A stretch of 64,000 nt of DNA from Typhlomys cinereus. Taxonomy: Eukaryota > Chordata > Mammalia > Rodentia > Platacanthomyidae. A program made the translations under genes and the position numbers. Below, in pieces: positions 25,095 to 37,734 of this stretch; positions within the stretch are counted from its first letter, which is position 1; each line of letters opens with the position of its first letter. The stretch is taken from assembly GCA_023101885.1 (NCBI GenBank), contig JALPQD010000054.1, positions 1,910,893 to 1,974,892 on the forward strand, given 5' to 3'. The notes beneath the pieces are model-generated. The model ran no database searches and was not told the DNA's origin. It worked only from the letters and a program-made list of their open reading frames with translations.

Positions 25095-25450
25095 AAGAAA
25101 AAATAACATGAAAAAGAAAAATGAACTAAAATAATGAAATTCACATCACCAGTCAAAAGAATTAAAACCACAATGAGACCTTATATGTATCCTGAAAGTT
25201 AAAAAAATATGATAGTTGTGGAAAAAGTGATTTCTCACATACTGTTTTCATAATGTAAGTTATTATGGGCACTATGGATAGTGAGAGTCCATAAATGATT
25301 AATAATGGAACCATATCATTCATTTTACCCACTAATCGTCATGTAGTCAAAGATATGGAATCATTATACTGAAATTATATTACCCTACTGGTGATTATTG
25401 CAGTAATATATGGGAGTTTTGCATTTGAAAATAGCTTAACAAAATATTAA
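25095..25450 (+). mobile_element. Older L1 ORF2 fragment, right part
   Basis: It contains the ORF2 word order ATCACCAGTCAAAAGAATT, AAAACCACAATGAGACC and TGGAAAAAGTGATTTCTC, many stops included. It is probably the continuation of the old L1 at 23.06 kb. Confidence 0.55.
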
Positions 25451-25469
25451 TTTTAAAATGTAAGTCAAG

Positions 25470-25625
25470 TGTAGCATAACACATCTTTTAGTACTGCAAA
25501 TTGAACACTATTTGTATTCTGTAGGATATCCACAGTCAGATGAAGGAGAATGTTAAGTTTTTTGCCAGACTAGGCCACAGGGCAAGATTCTGACTCAAAA
25601 ACAAAATCAAACAAAAAAATAGGAT
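25470..25625 (+). mobile_element. Second B1-like fragment
   Basis: The segment 25527-25624 repeats the 24.99-25.09 kb sequence (CACAGTCAGATGAAGGAGAA ... AAAACAAAATCAAAC), with an upstream part that looks like a degraded B1 head. Confidence 0.6.
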
Positions 25626-26149
25626 AATATAACTACTAAAACAAAAGTAAAACTAAAATTATGCAGGAAATGACACTGTAAATATTCTGTAGCACTTTGA
25701 AGAACTATCTAATTGGAAATGTTCTAATCACATACAAACACATATAAAGTCATATTTCTCCTACCTAAAAGTTTACTTTTCTTCACTTCAGGTACATTTA
25801 ATCAATGTATTTACTAAAAAGCACCCAAAATTTACAGAGCTAGTCAATGCATACATTACAAATTGTGCAACATTTCATAACAAATGATTAATTATTACAC
25901 TCTTCTCATACATCATACCTTGCGATATATATTATCCATGTTGCATATGCTTTCTTCCCATTAGTGACTTGTAGGACCCATTGAAAGTGACATAACTTGC
26001 TTCAGTGTTGCATTGCCTGTGGTCAAGGACCCTTACACACTTCTTTAATTCTGTCACGATACCTAAACATTCACTTCCTATAGACATTATATTATCAAAG
26101 ATGCATTTTAATATTGTTCCTAATTTTTTGAGAAATAGTGAGAGAATGA
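25626..26149. other. AT-rich sequence, no gene seen
   Basis: Nothing recognised. Confidence 0.5.
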
Positions 26150-26280
26150 ATGTGACAGGAAGAGTCTGTGTTCATATGTCCAAATGCATGTGTGTAGGTC
26201 AGAGCACAACCTTTACAAGTCAGTTTTCTCTTATACCACATACATTCCAGAGAGTAATTTCAAGCTGACAGCTTTCTTTA
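26150..26280 (-). mobile_element. Old B3/B4-like SINE, antisense
   Basis: GTGTGTAGGTCAGAGCACAAC followed by GTCAGTTTTCTC resembles the reversed tail of a B3/B4 SINE. Degraded. Confidence 0.45.
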
Positions 26281-26349
26281 TTTTCTGAGTCACAACATTA
26301 TCAATGAAAGAATAGCTACGACATGGTATTACTTAAATAAAAGGTTATA

Positions 26350-26690
26350 TCATATATATATATATATATAATATATACACATATTTCAGTATGTCATAAA
26401 AGTTACATGTTTTTATTAAACTATCAGTAGTTTCTTGCATCCTTAATCTGAAAATTAGACTTTATATAGATATGTATATGCAGAAAAAAACAGAATCTAT
26501 GATACTATTTGGGGGGCATTTAGGCAGAATGTGCTTCCTCTGGATGTGGAAAAGTGCTTTCTAAATATAAAAAAGACCTCCTCTTCCATCTTTCTTTCTC
26601 TCTCTGTCTCTCTCTGTCTCTTCACATGTACATACATATGTACACATATATATGTATATGTATATATATGCTATATATACACAAACAAAG
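26350..26690 (+). repeat. Low-complexity cluster: (TA)n, CT-rich and TATG-rich runs
   Basis: (TA)n at about 26350-26378, a TCTC run at about 26589-26620 and TATATG/TATACA repeats at about 26625-26680. Confidence 0.8.
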
Positions 26691-28465
26691 CTGTAAACGT
26701 TTACTCTGATTTTGGGGAAATCATTTTTATAGGACATCAATTTTCTGTGCTTATGCTTTAAACAGAAAAGCAGCTACTAAACTTTGATAAAGATTTTGTT
26801 TATTCAGCAGGTTATTGTATCAACATTATTGGAAAGTTTTCTCATATATCCAATTGAGATAGGTGATAAAATAAACATATTAGTTATTTTGCTACTTTTT
26901 CATATTATTTTATTCTTATTAATGATATTCAATTATTTCAGATTTCTGAAGTTTTCAGAGATAACTTCTTTCATTTTTTGCTAGTGGAAGAGTATCTAAC
27001 ATCCTCTATCTTTGTTCTATCAAGAATATTTTTAGTGTTTACATAAAAGTCTATTCAGCTATTTTTCTTAAAATTGGAGATCAATTTTTGAAGTTTTATT
27101 TAAAAAGAACAGTTTGTTTAGAAAACATTTCTCACTTAAATACTCTGGAGATTTAATTATGATAATTGCCAACTGTACTTTTTGTATATTCATCACTAAA
27201 GTTAAATTCTTCTTAATTAGCTGCAAGTAATGTGCTGTAGAGATTTCTACCTGTACAAGCAATCAGGCCCAAAGAATAAAGCACCTCATTAAAGTTTAAA
27301 TATAATGATCACTTGAATTTTTCCAACCTACTAATCTCAACAGTTTTATCTCATGATGAAATAAGATGTTGGATGCCTATTGCCCACATCTGGCAAACTA
27401 GCACAGTCCTGCAGAAAGGAGTGACAGGAGGTCAGAGGAAAAGACACTGCAGCACAGAGTGACCCACAGATGAGAGGAAAGATTGAGAAAGGGGAAGGAA
27501 CATGCAGAGCTGAGAAAGGCTAGTCTCTGTACTAAGAGGTGGGAATGTAACTTCTTCAGACACTGTCACATTCTGACAAGCAAAACAGTAGTACAACAAC
27601 CTTCACTAGACAGACAAGTAATAGGTGTACCAAAGTGACCCTGAACTTTTCATTAGAGTGACTCCACACTGTGCTGGGATGTGCTGAGTCACCAAAAGTG
27701 AACACAACTTGTGTGGGCCATTGGCCTTGTTCAGTCTCACCTCTTCAGTACTGATTGGCCAATGTTCTAGCACATACATTCCAGTCGTGTTGACAGCTGA
27801 TTATGAATGAAAACAGTGAAGTGAAGGATGAAAATATCATAACAGTACTGTGAAGTGACACAGGGTTCCTGGAAATATCTAAGGCCCTAACAAGAAAATT
27901 GGAGTATTGGAAAGATAAAAGAAAACAAACAAACAAAAAGATCAGGGAATTTAAGAAATGATGCTCAGTGCATCGTAAAATTCAATGTCCATAAACTTTA
28001 AGCAGAAAATAAGAAGTGTTGTCACCAGAACTTTGTTGAGCAGAAATAATGGGAACGCTTTTGAAATCAACCCACCCAACAGATAAAATAATCTGAATCC
28101 AAATGTTTGAGCAAATCTAATTAAAGATTTCTCATATGAACCTATGGAGGCCACAAGAGGATTGTAAAACATTTTCAAGATGGTGAGGGAAAAAAAGTAG
28201 CTGAGGAATCCAAATTCTGTATTCATAAATATAAAGTCAAGAATGAAGATAAAAGAAATAATAGATGAGGTTACCATAGCTTACGAATGCAAAAAGATTA
28301 TCTTTAGGTTGGAAGAATAACATTGGAAAGAAAAAAATTAAGCTGCAGCATATAAAGGAAATGTGTAACTATAGTGTAGCCTTTTATAAAATATGCAAGC
28401 AATGGAATCAGTCAAAGCATATGTATGTATGGCATAATGAATAAAGGCAATGTAGTGCGTAATCA
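26691..28465. other. Unique AT-rich sequence, no gene seen
   Basis: A less AT-rich part at about 27350-27760 shows no recognised repeat. A 108-codon minus-strand open frame (27951-28277) is hydrophobic and AT-rich and matches no family I know. I treat it as chance. Confidence 0.45.
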
Positions 28466-28500
28466 TATGCACACACACACAACACACACACACACATACA
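28466..28500 (+). repeat. (CA)n microsatellite
   Basis: CA dinucleotides with one slip. Confidence 0.9.
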
Positions 28501-28777
28501 TGCACATGCATACATAGATGAGAGAGAGTGAGGGCAAAGGGCATGCATCAAATAGTCTTAAAAACTTGTCAAAAATCACTATTAGAGTTAATAATACATC
28601 ATTTAAGTTTTATTGCAAGCATTGTTTATGTTCATTTTCTCATAGATAAGCAAAGAGGAGGAGTGTTGTGACAATCAGCTCCCTGCTGTTGGCTTTCAGA
28701 ATCTTGCTGTCTGGACTCATGAGCAGGAGTTATCTCAGCTAAACATCTGATGCATCTTGAGCACACCATGTGCCGTA

Positions 28778-29176
28778 CTAGACACAGGTGTCAACTTAAC
28801 TGTGATGGGTTTTGAGCTCTGGCACATTTGTGGAGAATTAGTGGTTGGGTTAAGCCCAGAGCAACCTGATGGGGAAGGCCCAGGTGGGTGGGATTAGGTC
28901 CCAGAATAAAACACAGAGAGCTAATGGAGAGAGTCGGTATCCTTGTGTATACTTTGCCAGACAGGTTGGTCTGATAAGTAAGAATTGTCCCTCTCTCAGC
29001 CATTACATAGAGATGGCACAGCCAATTCCCTTGGCGTGGTGTTGGCATTCGTGCATGCTCTCTCATCAAGCTGGACTACAGACTATAACTGGACTACCAG
29101 TAAGAAAATAAACCCCTTGTTCCCTTAAGCTGTTTGATGGTCATTTATCAGCAACTACGCAGGTGAATTTCAGCAC
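28778..29176 (+). mobile_element. LTR-like repeat, family 'A' (copy 3, best preserved)
   Basis: It runs from GGTGTCAACTTAACTGTGATG to CGCAGGTGAATTTCAGCA, with an AATAAA signal in GAAAATAAACCCCTTG (about 29104-29119) and a CAAGCTGGACTACAGACTA block. It has no open frame of interest and no clear target duplication. Confidence 0.7.
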
Positions 29177-29640
29177 CATAGATGTCATGATGCAATTATA
29201 CATCTATCACAGTTGATTTCTCTGGCTTCTAAAGACTCACCCTTGGCCATGACTGCTTCAATCAGGTTGCATTGGACTTTTTTTTTTTTAATTGTGAAAT
29301 TTTCATGTAGAAACAAAATGCATTTATGTCCTTGTCCCATCCCCCTCTCTTGCTACTTTCTTTCTCCCCATGTATGCATGTATTGTGTATGTATGTAAAA
29401 TTGTGTTCATGAATATAGGCACTACATTGCCTTTATTAAGCTAAACATCCATGCTCTGACTGATTCCACAGCTTGCCTACTTTGCATAATGCTGCAGTAT
29501 AATTATAGATTTATTTTCTTCCTGTCTTCTCTTCACCAATACCACCTGTCCCTCCCACCCTTCTATCTCTGGAAATGTGGATCATAGGAATCCTTTTGGG
29601 ATGCCTGTGCTAGTAAGGATCTAGGTTTCTGTGACAGTAT
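29177..29640. other. Probable old L1-derived, T-rich sequence
   Basis: It contains a T-run (29279-29291) and a CCCCCTCTCTTGCTAC pyrimidine stretch like the reverse of an L1 purine tract. The assignment is weak. Confidence 0.35.
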
Positions 29641-30440
29641 ATGTTGCCTTTCACTGGGAAGGTTCTCCTTCTTTTGGGTAGCACCTTGTCCTGAGAGTCT
29701 TTCTGAATGAAGTTGTTTGCTGGTCCACGGGAGCAGGAGCACCTCCAGCTTAGATGCTCCAGTTACAACGAGGCTGCTATATCTGGGAGCTCATTGCAAT
29801 GAGATTTACCACCTGCGCTGGACTTTTTGATCAAAATCCTAGAATGAGCTTGTAACTACTTCCAAATCTGCCAGAGTAAGATACCATCCTCCCAGTGTCT
29901 ACCAGAGGGACTTCAGTAAATAGTAGTAAGGGGACAAGCTATGGTTAGAGCAATCATGTACCTTCAATTGTCTGGGAGCTTCACATTAAAGCAGGTGACT
30001 TTAAAAGTAAGCTCTTATTCAAGAACCATTTGTCAGAATGTTACACATCCCTGTTATTGTAATCTAGAGCAAGAACCTAAAAAAGGGAAGGAAATAGATC
30101 AAGACAGTACGTCAAACTGCTTTATAGGTACCTGTTATTACACCCAAAGAATGGGAATTTACTGTGGAAGTCTTTGGGTCTATAGCTGGAGGAGTGAAGG
30201 GAAATGCACAGATAAGTGGGGTGGCCTGAAGAGAGGTAATTCGATATACCACAAAGGGTTGAGCCCCAACAGGAGTAAACAAGCCTGAGTGAACCCTGGG
30301 GTCCATAGAAGCATGCAGACTGGAAGGGTGAGAGGGAGTGGGAGGGAATGATGAAGGAAGGGAGGGGCTGGGAGGAAGAGGGAGAGAGGGAAGCTGGGCT
30401 GAATGCTTGTAAAAGTAGAAAATAACTTTTTTAAAGTAAG
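29641..30440 (+). mobile_element. Old L1 3' UTR end
   Basis: The sense word order matches the 17.4-18.2 kb copies: ATCTGGGAGCTCATTGCA, AGCAAGAACCTAAAAAAGGG, AAAGAATGGGAATTTACTG, a GAGGTAATTCGATATACC block, a purine tract (about 30315-30400) and an A/T-rich end. Confidence 0.6.
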
Positions 30441-33400
30441 CTTTTAGATTCACTCAGTGGAGAGGCTGGTAACCACTGCATTGTGCTGCCTTGTTTCACA
30501 TTACAGCATTACTCTGAAAATGAAGCTTCTCTTTAAATGGATACTGCTCAACTCCTTCAATAATGAGGGCTGAGCTGGTGACATGAAGACCAAAGCAGAA
30601 GTGACAGGGAAGGAACTAGAAGCTCAGCTGCAGAGGCAGTGGAGTGGGCAGCTCTTTGAAAGCTGACAAAAAAATCAGAGAAAAGAAGCTAGCAGTCTGC
30701 AATAGATCAGTTACCAACCACCTTGAGAGCTGCAAAAGAGGCAGATCGGTGACCAGGACAGCAGCAGCAGCAACGGCAAAAGCATCAGGTGTCTTTGGAA
30801 TGGGGGTAACTGACAGTAGTGATAGTAGGAAGATTCAGTTGGAAAGCCGGAATAGACATCAGACAGGAACAAGAGGGCTGAGGGAAGCAGAGAGATGATG
30901 AGGAACTGAGGCTGAAGAGCAGAAGGCTCTCAGAACAGCCAGTGAGGAGATGCTGTAGGCTCAAGTCATTGGAAGCATTCCAGAGAGCCACTATACCTTC
31001 ATGGCTAAGTGTCTCAGACACCAGAAGCCTGGTGCCATTATACTGGCTGCTATCAAGGACTAAACAGTTCTCATATCTGGGCTCAGTGAGAAGATATATC
31101 AGTATCTATGCTAAGGACTAAATCATGCTGAATACCTAGGCCTATGAAAGAGCTGTAACACGTACTTTAAGAGTCTGTCACCTGAAATCCTCTCTTAGCT
31201 GTAATTCTACAGAACATCAGCTGCTGTTCTTGCCTGCCTGATGAAGCCATCCACGTTTGTCGAGTGGCAAGAAGTACAAAAGCTGCCAAAGAACAGCACT
31301 TGAGGAGCTTCTCCTTAGCTATTCACATGGGTTAGTAATGTGCACATACACACACACACACAAATATGCAGGAATTTTTTTCCTGCATGGGTTCACATGG
31401 GTTCACATGGAGACTATTATAATGAGTGAAATGAATCAGGTCCCTCTAAAGGAATACAGAGTAATTAAGTTTTATGTGAAATCCTGAATAGCAAATCCTA
31501 GAAAGTGAATACCATGGACCAGGGTAATTGGGAGAATTTGGAGAAATATTGATCTCATAGTAGAATGGAGACAATGTCAATACATTTACACATAAGACAC
31601 AGCATGTCTGTAATCGATACTTTATCATGAACTGGAAATTTGCTAAACAAGATCTTAGATGTTTTCACACATACACACATACCTCTCAGCATGAGGCAAT
31701 GAATGGTAACTAAGTTTATTGGAACAAATATTTCACAATGACTACATGTGCTAAAGTATCACTTCATACACTGTGAACCTGCAAAATTTTTGTTTGTCAC
31801 TTTGGCCTAATAAGAATGAGGAAAAAAAGAAGATCAAATATTTAGGAATGAAAAATAATAACAAAAATATTACAAATAGTAAATCAGTGGATGATTTCAC
31901 AATGAAATTTGGTCTTAATTACTAAAATGCATGTGGCTACCTTAAGTTAAAACTGAAATATTATACATTGAAGCTTCCAAAAATTTGAAATGATTTAAAT
32001 ACAAAATAAGGTAATCTAGTTCAAATGGAAGAAAAAAGTTTTGGTTGCATATACTGGCAAAATACTAATTCTAAGTAGATTATTAAAAGTTACTATGTAA
32101 TCTCTATAATAATCACTAAAATTATTTTAATAAATACTAGCAAAAATCAAAGAATAAGATGCTAATAACATAAAACTTTGTTTCAGTGTCCAGTCTTATT
32201 TTGTAATATACGACATAGAGTAAGAAAAGTATCCTTACACATATAATGAAGCTTTCCATAATATCATGAAAGATTAAAAAATGGTCCAAAAATTACTTGA
32301 AAGATAGTAGAAAAGCAACCAACTGAATGAGCTTGGGGAGGAGGCAGTCAGGAGAAATGAACTTTACTAATTGTTTTGTACTGGGGAAGGGACAGGTTTG
32401 AATCTCTTTACCAATATTACAGCAGGAAGTTCCATGATTTCTTTACCAAATTAACCATACATTGGGTAAAAAGTTGTCAGCATTCAAACATCAGAAAATA
32501 ATGTGTTTGTATTATAATTTTGCTGCCATGTCTTGAGTGATGAAAGAAATGTTCAATTTTCATTAGCTTGTATATGAAATTGTTCAGATAAGTCACCAAT
32601 GACATATAAAAATGGTGTCTGGGACTGTAAAAAAGGCACAATTGTATTAAATACCTTATCTAAAAGGCTCACATTGTACACTGTGAGTAATGAAATGGAT
32701 ACTTTAGTCACCATCAGTTATATTTGGAATTCCTCAGATTTTCAAGTAAATGATAAACAAACAAAAGGCGGGATGAAAGTCACACATTAGAAAAGAATGA
32801 AGAAATATGTCAATTTATTGTTAATGTTTAGCTTCAGGTTTTCAGATATGTACATTTGAAAAGATAAATAGAATAGATGACAGATAAAAATTTTGTATTT
32901 ACAGATAGATAAGTATAGAGGTGAATACATATATGTAGATATCACATATATATGGATATATAATGCATATTTAATATATGTATATGCAAATATAAAAACA
33001 ACCATAGGTTACATATGTATAGATAAATTCACAGATATGTGTGTATTTGAGGGATCATTGGCAGAAATGCAGAAAGTATATCTCATATTATTTTATCAAT
33101 ATTGAATTCTTGAATATTATAATTGTAATGTTGAGGTAGAAGTATATCCTGTCTATGAAACTATATTTGATATAATATTTCACATGAAATATGTTGCTTA
33201 ATATCATGTTTTAAACACAATTTAAAAACCTTTCCCACAATCCAATCCTTTTTTATTTTTTTTATTTTTTTATTTTTTTTAAACACACAACTCTGACTTT
33301 TTCCACATTCCTCCATTAAAACACTTCTAAAACTATACAAATCACATGATCAATTTTAAATGTACAAGTTGATGAAATCTAAGGTAGTCTCTTAAGTGTG

Positions 33401-33844
33401 AGATCCTGCACAACCACTTTTGGTACCAATGCTCCGCAGTAATCAATTTGTTTTGAGGCTATAGCCAAATGCATGACAGAATACAGCTTAACAAAAGGAA
33501 GTGCTTATGTTGACCTGCAGTTTAAGAAGTGATGCAGTCCATCGTGGAGGTTGTATGGAGTCTGCTATAGCTTGCTGTCTTATATATGCATTTAGGAAAC
33601 AGAAAATAGACATGAAGTAGAGTATGCTCTAAAGATCTAAGGTTCACACAGACTGACCCACTTATATGCATGGTTGCAAGTCCTAAGGCTATACAACCAT
33701 CCAGAACAATATGAACATGTTTCAGCACAGGAGCCTGTGTGGGAACATTTTACATTTTAAACACAGCAGTGCACTTTAACAAGGTTCCATGTCCTCAACA
33801 GATGTGAAACATTTTCTTAATTTAGTCAATATTATTTTCTAAAA
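30441..33844. other. No recognised gene; mixed unique sequence
   Basis: 30.53-31.33 kb is a less AT-rich, purine-rich stretch including a short CAG-rich run near 30760. It has no long frame and no family I recognise, and could be an old LTR or a decayed retrocopy. 31.6-33.3 kb is AT-rich with TATA/TATG low-complexity DNA (32.9-33.0 kb) and a T-rich run (about 33248-33281). Confidence 0.45.
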
Positions 33845-33894
33845 TCATTTATTTATTTGAGAGATTGACAGAGGGGCGAGAGAGGGATTAAGAG

Positions 33895-33931
<37 letters not shown>

Positions 33932-34105
33932 GAGAGAATATTTGTATGCCATAGGAATGGTGAATAGATAGAGGACAGAGAATAACTACAACTTTTGGAA
34001 GTCAGGCTTTCTCCTACCATGTGAGCTTACGTTGTTTCAAATCAGATAGGCAGGTTTGTGAGCAGGCACATTTTTCCAATGAACTGTCTCACTGGCCCTA
34101 TGTAT
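33845..34105 (-). mobile_element. tRNA-derived SINE, antisense (dipodoid-like)
   Basis: It starts with a reversed A-rich tail (TCATTTATTTATTTGAGAGA), then a (GA)n run (about 33908-33928) and a degraded body, and ends AACTGTCTCACTGGCCC, the complement of a GGGCC...GA head. The tail plus GA layout is what I associate with jerboa-type SINEs. Confidence 0.6.
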
Positions 34106-35164
34106 ATGTTTTCACAAGTTTTATTTATATATTTTCTTCCTTAAAATTCCATATGTAATGTGTTCAAATTGTCCCTCCACACACTGTTCTCATCTATCTC
34201 CTATCTTCCTACAAACCTCTTAGCAACATTCAAGACTTTTATGTCTCGCTGTGTTTAGTGAGGATAAACTGTTTGATCATAAGTTGTGAGCTGATTATTT
34301 GAGCTTGGATGTTCATCTGTGGGTATGAAACAGGGTATTATGCCTCTTCTAGTCTCAGGATCTGCTAGATGCCTAGAGTTCAGTGTGAGCAATGTGGGTC
34401 CCTCCCTGACATGTAGCAATGTCTGATGTTTCGGCCAGTCTCCTGCAGGTAAGTGTGTATAACCCCAGTTTCTGTGAGTTCCTGAATATCACATTTCTGT
34501 TCTGCTTGTCACATGGCTTTTCACAGCTCTTTTCCTTGTTGGCTCTTCCTTTCTTTCTGATCCCCTTCTGTGATGATCAAAAGCTTTCAGTGGTTGATAT
34601 GGATGCCATGTTTAAGACTAAGTCCTCCTCCATCACTCATACTCAGAACATGCCCATCTGTTGATGGAATGGATTAAAAATCCATAGGATTTTAATAGGT
34701 AAATATAGTGTAATAATTATTATATAATGCATGCACTAGTTTTCAAATTAAATTACTGACTAACAATGTAATGCAAAATTACATTTATGTTGCTTAAATA
34801 TGAAATTTAAATAATTCTCTTGGGGAAATGTCTCCCTTTTGTAACCTTAAATGCCTGATAATAATGTTTGGAGAAAAACTTTCAAATTTATAATATGCTT
34901 ATATTTTGAAATTACAAATAGTCTATATTGCGATTACACAGAATTTCAAGACATTGTTGGAAATTTATATCCAAAATGAACATTCTAGAAAAAAATCAGA
35001 TAAAAATAGTACTATTTTCCTATATGATAGCAACAGAAGAGAAAAATCAACCATCTTTTATCTTCCTGATCAGAAAATGAATTTTTTACATTTTTTTGGA
35101 TATTCATATTTTCTTTCAGTTTTATTTACATGTTGTTGTAGTTGACCAGCAAGTTTGCTGATAA
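34106..35164. other. Possible antisense old L1 3' UTR, then unique AT-rich DNA
   Basis: 34.12-34.68 kb has the pyrimidine-rich texture and some words of reversed L1 3' UTR (CTGTTTGATCATAAGTTGTG). 34.7-35.16 kb shows nothing. Confidence 0.35.
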
Positions 35165-35545
35165 AATCCTCACAAAACTGATTAAGGGTACAAGTTTATT
35201 CTCTTACAATAGACGTTTTAATTTCTCATCCAACTTTGCAGGAGAATTCACACCAATATCAGGGCCAAGGGAACTGGCCACACCATCTTCATATGAAGGA
35301 TGAGAGAGGGATAATCCTTACTTGACAGATCAGCATGTCTGGCCAATTATACACAAGGATGCCCATCAACCTAATAGAGCTCACCATATTGTATTCACTT
35401 CTCCAGGGCCTAGTCCGACCTACCATGGTCTGCCCCATCAATTAGAAATTCCATGCAGGTTCACCGTGGGCTTAACTTAAGTACCAGTTATCTACAAATG
35501 TGCCCAGAGCTTGAGCTGTCAGTCACCAAGTTGACACCTGTACCT
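35165..35545 (-). mobile_element. LTR-like repeat, family 'A' (copy 4)
   Basis: Reverse complement of the family A unit: TTTATTCTCTTACAATAG (reversed polyadenylation region) through GGCCAAGGGAACTGGCCACA, TGTCTGGCCAATTATACACA and GGGCTTAACTTAAG to AAGTTGACACCTG. Confidence 0.7.
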
Positions 35546-35754
35546 ATCTATGACACATATGTAGCTGTACACCACATACTGATCCTTCAGTATAATTCTT
35601 TAGCCTCTTAGTCTATATTTTTATTGAGTACTTTATTAATTATTGATAATTTGCAATATGATATTTTTAAGAGTTTTGGAGAAAGAGATAATGACATGAC
35701 CTATGTCACATAAGGTTTCATTGCTAACTTTCTCCTTAAAAAACTCTACTTTCT

Positions 35755-35962
35755 GGGCTGGAGAGGTGGCTCAGGGATTAAGCCTCTGTCTTGTAGGCGG
35801 AAGGTCCTGAGTTCGGATCTTAGACCCCATGTATAGAGGCCGGGAGAAGCGGAGGTGGCCTGTGTTTCTGGTCCTGGTAGGGCGGAGCCTGTGAATCCCT
35901 GGGCAGAGTAAACAAGGAGGAGGTGGGGACGGTCCATGGTGGTTCCCAAATTCTCCCATGGT

Positions 35963-36012
<50 letters not shown>

Positions 36013-36039
36013 ATTGAATAAATTAAAAGAATAAAAAAA
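35755..36039 (+). mobile_element. tRNA-derived SINE (copy 2)
   Basis: Same family as the 0.93-kb copy: box A TGGCTCAGGGATTAAG, the GGTCCTGGTAGGGCGGAGCC core, a long CA array (about 35967-36006) and CAATTGAATAAATT before the A-rich tail. The possible target duplication (AAAAACTCTAC upstream, AAAAACTTGAC downstream) matches at only 9 of 11 positions. Confidence 0.88.
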
Positions 36040-37640
36040 CTTGACAAAATATTACAAATTTTGCAGTGTTTTGCAAGTCAGCTTACAGTATGTACTAAAT
36101 AAGCACAACTCCTAAAATCATGAATGTTGTTTTTATTACTACCATAATCAAAAAAGCTGTAACATATTGTCTTGAATGAATTAATTCATGCACTATGCTT
36201 CATGGTTCATCTTATTGCTTTTGACCATGTTACCAATAAAACCCTATATTTTTCTCTCCTCATCATATTGTTTTGGTTCCTCCAAGTCTATGTGTGTAAA
36301 CTATTTTTCCTTTACTCTCTTCTTGAAATTTTAAATGCATTTCTTTAAGTGGGAAAAAGAAAAGCACTTATTGTCATGATGTATGCTTAAACTTACATGT
36401 AAGTTGTGATCCTCTGCTAAGCATAAAATGTTACTCAATACTAATCTCAAATGAGAATCTTCCATCCATTCACTTCACTATAACATAAAAGAAAATATGG
36501 ACACTGAAGATAAGAGAATAAGACAGAAAAAGGTAACTACAGCAACTATATATGAACACAACTCAATATAAGAGTATCATTCAAAAATAGCAAAATGCAT
36601 TGGACACTTTTCATAATATGAATAAATGCTTCCTATAATGCAGATTTAACTTTATTTTTTTCTGATATTTTAGATGAAAGTTAGCATAGCCAATCTAATA
36701 ATTTGATTGGAGATCTGTGGATGATAACAGTGAGATCCCTTCATTTTTGATTCATCCTATTGATTCAGAGCAACTTGTGACTTCTGTGTTCCTAACAGGA
36801 AGTTAACAAAAGAAAAAACAGTAAGAGACTTCAGATTCAACTTTAACCTATCCCAGAGTTAGTCTATCTCAGAGTTTTTTTTAATATGGAACTGTTTATA
36901 AGTTGCCCTGTCATACATCACAATTATAAGCATCCCAATGTATACATGAATCTACCTTTGCAAAATACTAAGCAGTTAATTGGATCCCTTTTTCATTAAA
37001 ACTTCTAGGAATTTCTTTTTTAACTTTATTTGTTTGTTTAGCTATTTATTTATTTAGTGTAAACTGTTGATTATAATAAAATATAAACAGTGAAATATGT
37101 ACAACTGAATGTTTTACTATGCCATGCAGTAATATAAGAAATGAATAAGGAAGAAAAGACCTTAGTATTTGTTTTTATCTGTTAATTCCTTTTTGCAATT
37201 ACTTGAAATGAATCCAGAAACCATAGCTGCCAAAGATGCTGTGAATACATTTTTTGAAAAGTGCTCAGCCATGAAAATGATATTTATAGTCCCACTCCAG
37301 ACTCAGATCTTCACAGAAAGAGATCGTTTTTTTTTTCCCAGCTACTTATCTGTTTCCAGTAGTGTTTGTACTTATTTTATTATCCTTCCATCATTTTAGC
37401 ATTTATGGGGTTTGTACTTTGCCTCATACTAATCTAGTTTGCATATCATGCTATTGCATAAGATGGTCAAAGAAAATCAGTTCAAAGGGAACACATATCT
37501 TTCTCTGTTTTTCACTGAGACTATGTAACACATTTTGAAACCTAGCAGTCATTCAAAAGTATTGTTGACTAAGTGACTGAATAAGTAAGAGTACAAGTGA
37601 GTGACCTAAACACAATGAGACCTGGTTTCTGGAGTTCAGG
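36040..37640. other. AT-rich unique sequence
   Basis: No gene or recognised repeat is seen. Confidence 0.5.
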
Positions 37641-37644
37641 TGAA

Positions 37645-37730
37645 GTTATTTGAAAGCTTGAGCTGTCAGGAGGATCACAAATTTGAGGTCACTCTGGATT
37701 ACATAGCACGATGCTATCATCAAAAAATGG
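37645..37730 (+). mobile_element. Degraded B1/PB1-like fragment
   Basis: GTCAGGAGGATCACAAATTTG then GAGGTCACTCTGGATTACAT and CATCAAAAAATGG follow the order of a B1 right part. Confidence 0.55.
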
Positions 37731-37734
37731 GAAG

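Noticed and set aside
27951..28277. 108-codon hydrophobic minus-strand frame
   Set aside because: AT-rich codons give Phe/Leu/Ile-rich chance frames. No family resemblance, no second exon and no supporting context.
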